Positions 1 to 11,140 of a stretch of DNA of 64,000 bases are shown here, in pieces. The stretch lies in assembly GCF_000143415.4 (NCBI RefSeq), contig NW_003314334.1, forward strand, positions 18,695 to 82,694, written 5' to 3'. The translations under genes and the position numbers were made by a program. The stretch comes from Selaginella moellendorffii (taxonomy: Eukaryota; Streptophyta; Lycopodiopsida; Selaginellales; Selaginellaceae). Position 1 is the first letter of the stretch. Every line of letters starts with the position of its first letter. Under the pieces are notes generated by a model that worked only from the letters and a program-made list of their open reading frames with translations, did no database searches and was not told the DNA's origin.

Positions 1-1883
1 TACAAAACAATGAAAAATGCTGAGACAAGGATGGAGAAGTGATGAAATAGAAGGCATAGATTTCTCAAAGTATTACCACTGGTGAAGAGATGCTGCAAGT
101 TTGGGATGAGAAGTTTCTTTCTTGCATTCGCATAGGTATCACTTTTCAAGAATATATTTGTGCTTATCTTGCGAAGCTAGGGAATGATTAGCTTCCTTGT
201 GGTGGGACAAACTCAGTCGAGTTCAAAAACTAGCTAGAACAACCATTTCTTATAAGGCACATGGTTTACAGATATTTTTTCAAGTCTCATTTATATATTG
301 GTATTTATATTTTTCTTTTACTTTGTAGATATTTAAAATTTGCCCTAGAGGTGTTTTGTACTAGCTCCTGATTAGAGGCAAGAAGTTTGGATGTATAAGC
401 CAAAGTTCTATTGTCTTGTATATATAAGAAGGAGCTGTGCCCATGGTACCTTAAATTTTTGGAGCAAATGCTGACATCGGATTTTGAGTTGGATCTCTAC
501 CTCAAATGTCATCCAGGTTCACTTGAATCTTAACACTTAGCTAGGAAATATTAACCTTGAGTTATATTCTTATTTTCCGAAGGCTCTTTCCACTATGATG
601 ATAACATTGTTGAAGTTCAACAACAAAACTTAGGAATCCACACTCAAGAAACCATTTTAGAGATGCCAAATCCAAATACTGCTGAACCAGATGAAATTGT
701 AAAGGAGATTCCAACACAAGAGAAACCAGTGCTTGCTCCTTGCAACCCTTGAAGGAGCCATCATGAAGCCTTTCATACAAGTAAAGACTTTGATTTGGAA
801 CTTTTTTATTATCATTCTTGACTTTGCTTTTTTTTCATAAATGTTACAAAGAGCAACTAGTAGTCTTCTCGGTAGACCAAGACATTTTTCATCCCTCCCT
901 ACAGCTACAGACAATGACTTGAGAGAGCTCTCCTTTGCAGCTATGCACAAACATGTTAGTAAGCATGAATTTTATCTCTAACTTCTAGTTCTTATATTTT
1001 CTTTTTCAGGGTTGCAGATCTTTGTAAAAATACTTGCAGGAAACAATTTCAAGTCCTTGTCTTTGCATTCAAACCTCCTGCCCCAGTAGTTTGTAGCTCT
1101 ACATGCTTGATTGGTGGATCCATGGCCTAAGTCAGCTCACACCTTACAGGAAGATTAACTTCATCTTCTTCGATCTTCCTGATGCACCACCATATAGGGA
1201 TACTCCCTCATGGAATATGTTCCCCAACACATTTATGAAGCCTTACAAGTTGCAAGAAACTTTATGATATACAAGGGTGTGGTTGTCATGATCCTTCTCA
1301 CTCTCTAATGTGGGAAGGCCTTCTCACACACTTGGCTGACAACAATGATGGATTTGTGGGGTTTTCATCCAACTGCCTTCTTTAGAGTATGTTGACGGAT
1401 ACAAAAGGCACTAGTGATCAAAAGTGGAAGGTGCATAATTTCTTTACTTACCTGTAAGGCCACACAAGCTAATGAGCATATTGCTCTTACTTTACCAGGA
1501 TATGACAGCTCTATAGACATCATTTCAAATATGATTGACTAAGAGGTTCTCCACCCAACATTCCCTGGCTATTGACACCATTCGGTTATTCATAAATCTT
1601 GTTAGAGTTATTCTGTCCTCCAAACAAGATTGTGCTTGATGCTATGGGGGGATTCAGGTCAATGGTGTAGGTAGCAAAAGAGATAGGCTGAGCTGTTTTT
1701 GCACTTGAGAAGGAGAGTGCCTTTGAGGATATTCTTGGGAGATTTTGCAACAAGTGATGTTAGTATTTGAAGTAATCTATAATATTTATTCTCAAATGTT
1801 TCTATATCATTAGGTCTACACTTATCACACGAGGTGTTTCAGTCCACATGTGTGATCTTAATGATATAGATGATCATATGGAC
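1..1883. other. Unassigned AT-rich sequence, no gene seen
   Basis: No reading frame here resembles a known family. The longest open frames (72-97 codons, minus strand, 562-950) have no recognisable motif and overlap one another. A TATA-like run lies near 420-430. The sequence is probably degenerate transposon or intergenic DNA, but I cannot name it. Confidence 0.4.
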
Positions 1884-2924
1884 CAAAGTGTTGCAAATGT
1901 GACTATAAGTATCAAAAGCTATTAATTAGCAAGCCCTTTTGGATATTCTTTCCTCACTACCATGACGGCAGGAGGTTGGTATTGCTAGACCCTTTATCAG
2001 TGCTAGTGGAGTTAACTAGGCATTTTAAGCATATTTAAACTAAACGAGCATAACAATAGAATTCCTACAAGCTATTAACTCAGTATATTAAGCGTTCCCG
2101 TCTTGTTGTGTTTTGCACTAGCTAGTGATAAAAACTCCTATATATTGAGACTAATTCCTTAATATCACCAAATAATAGCTTATTATCTTTACCAAACACT
2201 CGCTATGATGCCTCTTTTGTTAATCTTGTTCTTGTCCCATTAGCTATTTATGGAAAATATCTAAATCTACTAGTTAGGTATATTTATGGAATGTAGAGAT
2301 TGTTTTGAACACAACAGTATTATCTTTACTTCCAAATTCACTATCAAGCACTATTCCATATTTAGTAAATTTTCATGATTATCTCAGAGACTAACTCCTA
2401 GGATTGAAAGCCCAAAGAGTGTGTTCCTTAAGTGAGGGTCTGTAGGGGGTTCTAAATATATAGTCAGAATAGTGCATAGGTTAGGCATGGTTGACCAACT
2501 TGAAGCACAGTTTAACTCTTGTTTATATACTTATTATTGTTTTGCATCTAACTTGGGTCTAAGCCTAAGCTCCATACCATACTAGCTGGTGGAGTATCCA
2601 TATCTTCTCACTAAGCTACTAGTATGCATAATAGTGCTAAATTTCATTTGGCTTTGTTTTGCATGTTAGTCCTAGCATTGGGATGCTAAAAGCTCTAGGA
2701 CTATTTTAAGTCATTCTGTGTTCCTATCCCTTTACTCTTTGGGTTATATGCTCATGAGTCATTCCGTGCTCCACTTCCTTGGCTCCTTGGCTCAAGGCTT
2801 TAAAACTTAGCCTCTACTCTAGTATGCGGCATATGGCATGTGGAGGATTAAGGTTTTGCTACATGGTTATCCTATAGTAAAACACTATGGGCTAAAGGGT
2901 GAAAATTATGTATGCTATACAAAG
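1884..2924 (+). mobile_element. Solo LTR of family H with TSD CAAAG
   Basis: Positions 1,889-2,919 are similar along their length to the reverse complement of the 1128-bp LTR at 46,740-47,867. The match starts at TGTTGCAAATGTGAC and ends near GTATGCTATA. The pentamer CAAAG stands on both sides (1,884-1,888 and 2,920-2,924). No tRNA primer site follows the right end and no polypurine tract precedes the left end, so this is a solo LTR left by LTR-LTR recombination. It is much more diverged than the other two H LTRs and is therefore older. The 3' end reads GCTATA rather than GCTACA. Confidence 0.75.
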
Positions 2925-3315
2925 TCAGTTCCATTTACCTATTTATGTTGAACACAGGGCATAACATTATATGCAACATGAGCCTATGGTGAAGGAGCAT
3001 TCCACTATACCCATTTCTACTTTTCTGGACATGAAAATAAAAAAAGACTAAATATGTTCTGATTTTAATATTAATTATATTTTTTAATAGATTATTTTCT
3101 TTCTTTGTAGACTAGAAGATTTGTTATTTTCAAAATAATAATCTATGTAAGCTTATGGAATATCTTAAACACATAAATTTTAAGCTAAAAAAATCTTAGT
3201 TCAAGATGAACCAAGGTAGTGCCATTTAACTTTAGCTAGTTAGGGGACTGTATTGACTTCCTTTGACTTTTTTTTACTTTTATTGACTTGAGCTCAACTC
3301 AAAAATGACCAAGCC

Positions 3316-3582
3316 TTATTCAAAGGGCATGACTTTAAATTGAAAATATCCCCAATGCATATGAAAAGCTATCTTGAATCTGTCCTCATCAGCGACTGCT
3401 ATTTGATAATAGCCAAAGTAAAGATCCAACTTAGAAAAGTAACAAGCAGGGCCTAATTCATCCAAAAGATCCTCCACCCTAGGAATTGGATACTTATCTT
3501 TCATAGTATATTTGTTGAGCTGCTTATAGTCCATGCAGAGCCTCTAGGATCCATCCTTTTTTAGCACAAGGAGGACTAGGGC
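3316..3582 (-). pseudogene. Ty3/gypsy reverse transcriptase fragment
   Basis: The minus strand encodes the RT fingers/palm region: KKDGS, then a stop where the family has Trp or Met, then MDYKQLNKYT, PIPRVEDLLDELG, YFSKLDLYFGYYQIAV and MPFE. The catalytic YxDD block is missing, so only about 90 codons of RT survive. The in-frame TAG near 3,545 probably comes from TGG. No LTR, gag or integrase is recognisable nearby. This is an orphan pol fragment, not a functional gene. Confidence 0.8.
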
Positions 3583-6227
3583 TGCAAACAAACAGAAACA
3601 TGATGAGGCTATATTGTCAAGGAGGTAAACATGGCATGGTGAATTGAAGAAAGTATCTAACACCTGCAAAATAGAAAAGAGGCAAGGCACAAAAGAAAAA
3701 ACCGTGTTACCAACAATGACAAATATCTGTATATGCCCATACTGGGTTACATAAAAATACCACTGCTACGACAGAGGTCATCCACAAAAAGGAGCTGCAA
3801 AAGAAATTTGGCCTGGAAAGACTGGTGTTCCTCAAGAGGATGCATGATAGTAATTGTATAATCCATGGAAAGAGCACATTCTAAACATTTAGTTTCTCCT
3901 TAAGGATGACATCTGAGAGAAACAGTAAACAAGACCACTACAGCTCTTCATTGAATTTTAAATTCCTGCTAAATTTTGGACAACTTCCTTCTTTATTTGC
4001 AGCTTAAGCAACAAAATCTAAGCTCATGGACCAAGTATACATCATAATGCTTTGCAAACACTATTACATCTGCAAGAGATATTGGATCATTTATTAATGA
4101 AGAAATGAAGTTTCCAACAAAGGTTTTCAAAGAAATCATCAGCACACAAAGATTACTCTAATTTTGGTGTAACAAACTAGGTGCTAGAGAAACCATGTAC
4201 CACATAAATGGAGAAGAGAGGAGCTTACACCACTACAGTAGAACTTTGTAGAACTTAGAACTTAGAATGGAGAGTGTTTTCCAGAGAGATCTCAGGGCTT
4301 GCCAGTGGCAACAAGGTGGCCTTGAGCTTGGGCGTGAGCATTCCATGGCCTGCTAGTGGCAACACAGATAGTGATCTTGAATCTAAGAGTATCCTTGAGG
4401 ATTTAAATCTTCAGAGTGTTCTCTTGAGAGGATTGAGAGAGTTCAAGGGAAAATTCTAGAGCACGAGATTGGCTCATGGCCTGCTGGTAGCAATGCAGTG
4501 GCCATGAGCAGATTTGATCAATAGAAGAGTGTTCTTTTACTCTTTCCTGGAAGTGTGTGACAGTGATGCAATTGGAGGCCATTTGCTTACGTCTTGGAGC
4601 CCCCATCCAACCAGATCTCGGACTTGGTCTTGGACTTGATCTCGGAATTGATCTTGGACTCCATCTTCTATTTCTTGGCTTGTTACCACACATTGCCATT
4701 TACAGTTGTGTTGTGTGCTAGAGCCAGTCTTCATTTGAGGAAATTGTTCTAGCTCATCAGCAATCCTATTGCTACATGAGACCAAGCAGAACCTTATAAG
4801 TTGGAGAGCATTGTCACCACTTTTCACCTGGCTTCTCTTCTCGGTGTCAAGTGTCCTTGTCTCGCTACCATTCAAGAGTGGCTTGAGGCTGGCTAGCGGA
4901 AACGTAAGCTCTCCTCTCCCCTCTAAGTGCACACCATCATCCTCTCATGTGTGGGATTCCTCCTATGCAGCACAACAAGGAATTAGGGCTTCTAGCTAGA
5001 CTGGTTGATCTTTCTAGCTATAGAGTGAATTTGGTAGCCTTGGATTTGTTTGGCCTCCTTTGCTGTAGCTGCTTCCACATTTCTTAGAGCAACTTACCCA
5101 GGTAGGCCACATGGCAGATTCAAGATGTAGATATGTGAGGGAGTAGGGGTGAGTTTCACTGTTCAACATGCCTTGGTATCAAATGGAAGAGTTCACATCC
5201 AGCACATATTGAATGTAGGGTTTAGGATTTAGAAGATCTTGCTATTCTCTTATCTAGAGAGTAATGAGCTGGTTTGGGAAGATTTTCAAAACTGGTATCT
5301 GTAAAAATGGTAGGTGAAAGATCAGCCCCTAGAGCACCAGAGTACTGCTCTTAGAAAAGGCACATGATCAATGATGAAGCAATAGGATTCCACCTGTTGT
5401 TTAAAAAAGATTCATTAGAAGGAGATCTAGTAGTATTTCCAACAGCAAGAACCAATGCAATGCCATCAATAGTGAGCTTGCAGGTAGCATAGTCAGATTC
5501 AAGCTTGGCTAGAGTGGCTGGAGTCCCTCCAGATCTGCACAAAAGGCTAGAAGGGCAGCAAGCAGCCACACAAGGTTGTAAAAGTCCTACATGCAAGGAA
5601 TTGGGCACTTGCAGCACACCAACACATCATGTTTTATGGTGACTTTATGTCCTTCTACAAGGTCAAAGGGCCCCCAAGGACAAGGGATTCCATCTTCCTC
5701 AAGAAGATTATAGTGGGCATTTTCCTTAAGAGGCAAATGTGATATATGTCGAACATGGAGTGATTGGGGACTCATTCATAAGATGCATGAAAATCAAGGG
5801 TATGATAGATGTGCAACATTCAAATTGGAATTGATAGTTGCTGTACTTACAATTCAATTTAATTTCAAGAAGTCACTCAGTCACTAAGGCAGATGACTTC
5901 AAGCATAATGAGATTAAGATTCCTAAAGTGAGCAAGATGATGGAATAGATAACAAGAAAGTTGGGGAGATGCTACAGCTGAGAAGCTACAAGAAGAGGTC
6001 AAGGGGGTGACCTCAAACTTCACTCGAAGGATTAAGGATGAGTTTACCAAGATGGATTACTAGATGGTGACCCTGGATCAAATTGGGATAGGTAAAGAAT
6101 GCTCAAAGTGGGAATGTAGGTTTAAGGTGGGGCATTTGCAGCAGCAACTTTAGGAGGGATGTCTATGGCCTTTCTAACATGCTATAGATGTCTCAAATGA
6201 CCACAAAGGGTGGGTCAAGGGGCAGAG
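3583..6227. other. Unassigned sequence with imperfect internal repeats
   Basis: No gene is supported. Between about 4,290 and 4,900 a motif of the kind GGCTNGCTAGTGGCAAC recurs four times, and a run of CTTGGACTTGATCTCGGA-like units at 4,615-4,670 resembles the minisatellite in the LTRs of families F and A. Open frames on the minus strand at 5,351-5,775 show no family motif. This is probably LTR and untranslated debris from old retrotransposons. Confidence 0.3.
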
Positions 6228-6642
6228 TGTTAGGTGCCAGCTTTAACTAGGTGGTGAATGTAGGTCAAAGGGAAGCTCAAGGGTATATTAAGGCTTAGCA
6301 ATGTCCTTGAGAGCCTTTGGAACTATGAAAGACTTATGTTAGATAAAACCATTAACCTAAGGGCTCATAGTGGAGTGATGATGCAGTGGAGCTTTTGAGG
6401 TAGCTCGGGGGTGGTTGGGTGGTGAGGAACCTGAAGAGGAGGTGTAATATAGTCTAGGGAGAGTAGATATTTATCTTTTAGCACCAAATTATAACATTAG
6501 TATTAGAGGAGTTTGTCGTGATGGCTAACCAAAATGAACACTAAAATCCTATTGTCATTGGTGGTGCTGATGATGGTGCCAACAGAGCTGTGGAGCAAGA
6601 GATGCAAAATGAGATGCATGGCATGATGGATAGCATGTTGTG
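6228..6642 (+). mobile_element. Truncated family B element: LTR, primer site, gag start
   Basis: A diverged family B LTR spans 6,228-6,496 (TGTTAGGTGCCAGC to ATAACA) in the orientation opposite to the full B element at 19,904-24,816. It is followed by a decayed tRNA-Met primer site (TTAGTATTAGAGGA) and the leader and first codons of gag (ATGGCTAACCAAAATGAAC). The match to B ends near 6,642, inside the gag segment GATGCATGGCATGATGGAT, where a different sequence begins. It is a non-coding relic. Confidence 0.75.
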
Positions 6643-6800
6643 AGACATAAATCCCTAAGCCCTAAACTTGGAGCCAAAAGTGTGCCACATGGCAGTGGTC
6701 GAAGCAAAAGTCTAACAAGCATAATACATTTGGACCAAAAGTTTCAACTCAGAAAGGCAAGAGTAGGAATGGAACTCCAAATGAAATGCTCAAGGACTGA
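6640..6800. repeat. Left arm of ~160-bp inverted repeat
   Basis: This stretch is similar to the reverse complement of 9,045-9,207. Shared landmarks are GTGAGACA, GGAGCC, GTGCCAC, GGCAGTGG/GGTAGTGG, CACATTTGGAC and TGCTCAAGGA. It abuts the family B fragment on the left and a family D LTR end (TGTAAGTAAC at 6,803) on the right. It may be a terminal repeat of a larger insertion or two opposed copies of one LTR segment; the sequence does not decide. Confidence 0.55.
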
Positions 6801-6802
6801 GC

Positions 6803-7250
6803 TGTAAGTAACTAATTTTTCCATTCTACTTTAGTCACTTAACCACACTTCCGACCACTTGGAGGAGTCTCACTCACAACCTCCATAAGTCCTATTTCAA
6901 ACTTGGGCTTGCTAGCCCCGAGAATGGCATCCCCGCCACTCAACCTTTGCACTTGGTCCAAGTGCTCCACGTGACCGATCCCATGACCGACACTCCAAGG
7001 TACCACCAACATATCAGCCCGTTATGCTAAGGCCATGCCCATTCACCTTGGTCACACTGGTGGTCTGACACCACCTCCATCACAGTCCCGTCTCTCAAAA
7101 ACTGGGCCATCCGTTCATGAGTGATCATCCCAGATCCACTCCTTAGCATCCTTAGGATGCCGACAGATATAGGGAATAGCCTTCCCCCAATGTCCCTTTT
7201 CTGGTCCCCACCAAGTCCCTTTACTGTCCATGGCCATGTTCGCCAACACT
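6803..7250 (-). repeat. Family D LTR fragment (3' part)
   Basis: Read on the minus strand, this segment matches 52,675-53,119, including GCGAACATGGCCATGGAC, GGCTATTCCC, GGAGTGGATCT and the terminal AAAAATTAGTTRCTTACA. It represents the last ~440 bp of a family D LTR in minus orientation. Open frames within it are chance. Confidence 0.65.
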
Positions 7251-7504
7251 GCCACTAGATCAAGGCCCACAGGCCCGACCACTAAGTCCCATGGTCCTCT
7301 GGGACTTCCTCACCATATGACTATATCCTTAGTCACTACACTAGAGGACTGCTCCTCCTCCTTTCCCCCATTTGGGACTCCGGGACAACATTTCGGAACA
7401 CGGTGGGCCTACGCGAGCCCCGTGGGTACTCTCCCCACCTTCCGCCTTTAGGTGCTCTAGCCATGGGCTTAGAGTGAGGTTTCATTGAGCCACGCTTGGT
7501 ATCC

Positions 7505-8230
7505 AAGTAGGTAGTGCCACCCACACTTGGACTGGGAGCATCGGCCAGTCGATCTCCCGGGGGAACTAGAGCCGGCTCTTGAACACTTCACCAAGCTGTA
7601 AGCTCCTGAGTTTGGATTTCCCAGGAGGTCACCCAGCCCAGTACTATTCAAACCCAAGGATGCTTAACCCCAAACATCCCAAGACCCTTAACCAATTGGA
7701 AAAGGGGGTGCACTCTTGTTCATGGGCCATTTCCCTCTATATTTGAACCCCATGGATTGTCTCTCAAGTCGTTCCCTTTGGTTGCTTACAATCCACCACA
7801 CTTCCCTGCAAGTTCACGCCCTCATGAACGGAAGCTGAGAGCCGCAGCTCTCTCAAGAGCCCCGCTGCTCTCTCAAGAGCCCCGCTCTCTTGACACCCTA
7901 CCCCTCGGGTCGAGCCCAGTGGGAGCAAACTGGACCAGCCAGATGTCAATCAACATGTGGTGTGATTCCTCTAGCCAACCAACAGAGTCGGACCCGAGAC
8001 CGCTCTGATACCAAATGTAATGCTCCTGAATTTGGACTTCCCGGGAGGTCACCCAGCCCAGTACTATTCAAACCCAAGGACACTTAACCCCAAATATCCC
8101 AAGACCCTTAACCAATTGGAAAAGGGGGTGCACTCTTGTTCATGGGGCATTTCCCTCTATATTTGAACCCCATGGATCGTCTCTCAAGTCGTTCCCTTTG
8201 GTTGCTTACACAAGCTACCCCGCTTGTTAG
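7505..8230 (-). repeat. Family F LTR end (minus), interrupted by a TRIM
   Basis: Positions 7,508-7,596 and 8,216-8,225 match the reverse complement of 9,380-9,480. Shared words include CCACCCACACTTG, GGGAGCATCG, CGATCTCCC and ACACTTCACCAAGC. The match is interrupted exactly by the TRIM element at 7,597-8,210, which dates the TRIM as younger than this LTR. Confidence 0.6.
7592..8215 (-). mobile_element. Complete TRIM (miniature LTR retrotransposon), TSD CAAGC
   Basis: Two near-identical direct repeats, 7,597-7,790 (194 bp) and 8,016-8,210 (195 bp), both run from TGTAA to GCTTACA and enclose only 225 bp. Both flanks are CAAGC (7,592-7,596 and 8,211-8,215). The element is on the minus strand: a tRNA-iMet primer site (complement CTCTGATACCAAA, 8,003-8,015) adjoins the right LTR, and a purine-rich tract (complement of 7,791-7,806) adjoins the left LTR. 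The interior has no coding capacity. A small duplication AGCTCTCTCAAGAGCCCCGC lies at about 7,848-7,890. LTR divergence is a handful of changes, so insertion was fairly recent. Mobilisation must use proteins supplied in trans. Confidence 0.88.
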
Positions 8231-8399
8231 TCCGTATTTACTCTAGTCTTGGACTTCCCAGTGGTCAGTTCATCACCCAACACTGGGTCTGGCCTTCTTA
8301 GGCCAAACTGGCCTTTCTTGGCCAAACTGGCTTCACTGCAGTCCTCCCCCTTACTATACTTTTGGAGCTCACCAAACCCCCCAGGGTTTGGGAGACGAA

Positions 8400-8985
8400 C
8401 GCTTTGGGCTTTCACCCTCTCAGACTCGGACTCGGACTCGGACTCGGACTTAGGCTCGGGCTTGGTCTCGGCCTCCGCCTCAAGCTCGGTCTCGGTCCCG
8501 GTCTCAGTCTCGGTCCCAGTCTCGGTCTTGACCTCGGACTCCATCTCGGGTCCTTCTTGGACTCCATCTCAGATTCCATCTCGGGTCCATCTCGGACTCT
8601 ATTTTGGACTCCGTCTCGGTCCATCTCGGACTCCGTCTCAGTCCATCTTGGACTCCATCTTGGACTCCGTCCCGGTCCATCTCGGACTCCGCCTCGGACT
8701 CCATCTCGAACTCCACTTCGGACTCCATCTCGGACTCCACTTCGGACTCCATCTTGGACTCCATCTCGGACTCCATCTCAGACTCCACCTCGGACTCCAT
8801 CTCGGACTCCATCTCGGACTCCATCTCGAACTCCACCTCGGACTCCATCTCGGACTCCGTCTCGTTCCATCTTGGACTCCATCTCAGAGTCCGTCTCGGT
8901 CCATCTCGGACTCCACCTCGGACTCCATCTCGGACTCCACTTCGGACTCCATCTCGGACTGCATCTCGGACACTTCCATGTGTCA
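8400..8985. repeat. TC-rich minisatellite (GACTCCATCTCG-type units)
   Basis: Tandem degenerate 6- and 12-mers of the type TCGGAC and GACTCCATCTCG fill this block. Because the units are multiples of three without stops, all frames on both strands stay open and produce apparent Ser-Asp, Arg-Thr or Glu-Met repeats; none is a real protein. Similar GAGTCC/GATCGA units occur inside the LTRs of element A. Confidence 0.8.
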
Positions 8986-9044
8986 TGTGTTGGTCCTTTT
9001 GGGTCCCTTTTTGGAGCCTCGCTTATTGCTTGCTTCCTACTTGT

Positions 9045-9207
9045 TCCTTGAGCACTTTGTTGGGAGTTCCACTCCCGCTCTCAACCTTCCAAGTCAGAGC
9101 TTTTAGTCCAAATGTGTTACGCTCGTTTGGCTTTCGCTTCGGCCACTACCACGTGGCACCCTTCCGGCTCCACTTTGGGGCCTAGGGATTTTGTGTCTCA
9201 CATGAGC
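9045..9207. repeat. Right arm of ~160-bp inverted repeat
   Basis: This is the partner of 6,640-6,800 in inverted orientation, ending at TTGTGTCTCACA. The two arms enclose about 2.25 kb, which holds the D and F LTR fragments, the TRIM and the minisatellite. No clear target duplication was found outside the arms. Confidence 0.55.
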
Positions 9208-9379
9208 ATAAAGCGATTGATGAATGAGTCTCTAGAAAGGGATACAAGGATTGATATATAGCAAGTGTTGTCAAAGAGTCCTAGATAGAGTAGTTTGAGA
9301 AGGAATCCAAGATGGAGTCCAAAAAAGAGTCTGAAATAGAGTCTAAGAAGGAGTCTGAGATGGAGCCCAAGGCCGGGTT

Positions 9380-9606
9380 TGAGACATCAAGTTGGGTAGC
9401 TTGGTGAAGTGTTAAAGAGCTGGCTCTAGCTCCTTTGGGAGATCGAATGGTCGATGCTCCCAATTCAAGTGTGGGTGGCTTACAACTTGGTATAGAGCTG
9501 TTTCTTAGTCTGAATTTTATTAGTGGTTAAGTATATCACTAGTTGGTATTAGCATTGAAAGGTCCCAAGAGTGGATTTATCCTGAAGGAGTAGCATGTCA
9601 AGAGAG
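9380..9606 (+). repeat. Family F LTR 3' end, primer site and leader
   Basis: An LTR end (GGTGGCTTACA, to about 9,482) is followed by a primer-site-like TTGGTATAGAGC and a leader that resembles 53,119-53,250 of family D (CTTAG, TTTATT, GGCATTAG/AGCATTG, AAGGTCC, GGAGTAGCA). The similarity stops at about 9,606, where element E begins. F and D are therefore related families. Confidence 0.55.
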
Positions 9607-10060
9607 CATGATTGTCCATTGTGGGAGAGATGAGCTGTAAGTCCTTCCAACAAATCTGAGGCTGATGTAGTTGGAACCAAGGAAGACCGAGCACCACAGA
9701 GGAGGACTTGCTCTTGATGATGTTGAAGGTGATATTGGTGATGGTGGACCCAATGTGTACTCGAACAGGCAACGTTTCCCTAAGTCCAGAAGATGGAGAC
9801 ACAAAATGCCCGCCAATGCCTTCAACCCTCAGATCCCGTATGGTAGGAGAAAGAGGAACGTGATGTCGGGCAGCAAAGTCCGTGTCCATGAAGCAGGAAG
9901 TTGCACCCGAGTCCAGTAGCGCCAAAGCCTTAAGTCCTGATTGTCCGGTGAAAGAAAGGAGACATGGGACGCGGAAGTTGCGGGAATTGGTGGTGGCTTT
10001 GATAAAAGGTGGTGAGGAGCTTGATAAGGAAGAAAAGTGATTTTTATTCAGGGAGTCCAA
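9600..10060 (-). pseudogene. Element E: Ty3/gypsy aspartic protease fragment
   Basis: The minus strand encodes a retroviral-type protease: LLSFTG, then ALLDSGATSCFMD (catalytic DSGA) and VVLGLPWF. It lies downstream of the E gag but in another frame, so one frameshift separates them. Nothing of RT, RNase H or integrase follows; the frame runs out into family D/F leader sequence near 9,600. The pattern resembles Sushi/Tcn1-type chromoviruses rather than the usual plant clades (judgement from motif style, not a search). Confidence 0.75.
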
Positions 10061-10071
10061 ATAGACAGCTC

Positions 10072-11049
10072 CTACTCTGTTTGGATAGGGTCGTTTCCCG
10101 ACTGCAACAGAGGTGGACTTTGAGGCAGAGTGAACTCAAGCAATCGGGGAGGCTTCTTGGGACACACAGCTGCTTTGTGATTAGGATCAGCATAGTAGAG
10201 GCAAAGATTATGAGATATTCGACATTGCTTCTCAACAGGACTCAACTTCCCTCTAATGAGTCGGGGAGTACCAGAAATATCCATCGGGACCGGAGCAGTA
10301 GGTTCAGGACTATGCCCCAAAGACTCAAGCTGGGATTCCTGAGTCTGGGATGGAAAAACAGCGGCGCGGCGACTTTCCTGATGATGTTCAAAGAGACGAT
10401 TGTCACATCGAACAGCTTTGTTGATGGCGTCTGACAGGTCCTTGGGATCCTCCATGGTGAGCAACAAATCCTTGACACCGTTGTTGAGGCCGAAACGAAA
10501 TTGGTCAATCAGGGCCCGCTCATCCCACTGAGTGTCCAAGGCAAGGAGTTGGAACTCTGCAGCGTAGATCGAGGCAGGACGAGACCCCTGAGAGAGACGT
10601 CTCATCTTTGTGGTAGCAGCCCGAACCCGATCCGTCTCGCCAAAACATGCTTCGAGCTTCTCTTTAAACAATTGAAGATCCATTAGCTCCGGAACCACAA
10701 CCCCTTTCATGCTCTTCTCCAGAAGAGGAGAAAACCATGACAAAGCTGCACCCTCGAGCAACGTCTCAATCGCGCCGATTTGAGACTCGGGAGTGGGGTA
10801 CCGCCGATGTTGAAGTGCAAAGATCAGCTCCATTTGGTTCAAAAATCCACGAAGCTCCGAACGCTTGCCTGAAAATTTCACCGGGAAACTCACCTTCGGT
10901 TCAGGAACTTTGCTGGATCCTTGAGCCAAAAGTGAAGCAAGCTCCTGCTGCATGCGAAGAAGGGTCGCCTTCAGCTCGGTATTCTTAGACTGGATTTTTG
11001 CAAGGACTTCAGCAAAGAAATCAGGATGGCTTGGAGACTCCATTGGCAA
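10072..11049 (-). CDS. gag: Element E gag polyprotein (325 aa)
   Basis: This is an open frame of 325 codons starting MPMESPSHPDFF. An N-terminal helical stretch (about residues 10-45) precedes the capsid-type core: KFSGKRSELRGFLNQMELIF (about 60-80), ALSWFSPLLE and the FGETDR region. A C-terminal zinc knuckle would be CX2CX4HX4C, but the second Cys is Tyr (CLYYADPNHKAAVC), so zinc binding is probably lost. Gag forms the cytoplasmic particle in which the RNA is copied. The layout resembles the LDOC1/Sushi-type gag of fungal and vertebrate chromoviruses. The LTR lies 92 bp upstream (11,141-11,527). The truncated pol means the element cannot move by itself. Confidence 0.8.
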   Translation of the reverse strand: MPMESPSHPDFFAEVLAKIQSKNTELKATLLRMQQELASLLAQGSSKVPEPKVSFPVKFSGKRSELRGFLNQMELIFALQHRRYPTPESQIGAIETLLEGAALSWFSPLLEKSMKGVVVPELMDLQLFKEKLEACFGETDRVRAATTKMRRLSQGSRPASIYAAEFQLLALDTQWDERALIDQFRFGLNNGVKDLLLTMEDPKDLSDAINKAVRCDNRLFEHHQESRRAAVFPSQTQESQLESLGHSPEPTAPVPMDISGTPRLIRGKLSPVEKQCRISHNLCLYYADPNHKAAVCPKKPPRLLEFTLPQSPPLLQSGNDPIQTE

Positions 11050-11140
11050 GAAGAAAGAAAAGAAAGGGGGAAAAAGACAAAGGCAATCAAATAATCAAAA
11101 CGAGCTAAAAGAAAAGCAAAAACCACAATCTGAATCAAAT

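Noticed and set aside
5351-5775. Two adjacent minus-strand frames (88 and 62 codons) as a gene
   Set aside because: They share no recognisable motif and have no plausible splice sites joining them; composition is like the surrounding debris.
8227-9185. Long open frames of up to 285 codons with Ser-Asp, Arg-Thr or Glu-Met repeats on both strands
   Set aside because: They are produced by a 6/12-bp minisatellite without stop codons; five overlapping frames are open at once, and none has a non-repetitive domain.
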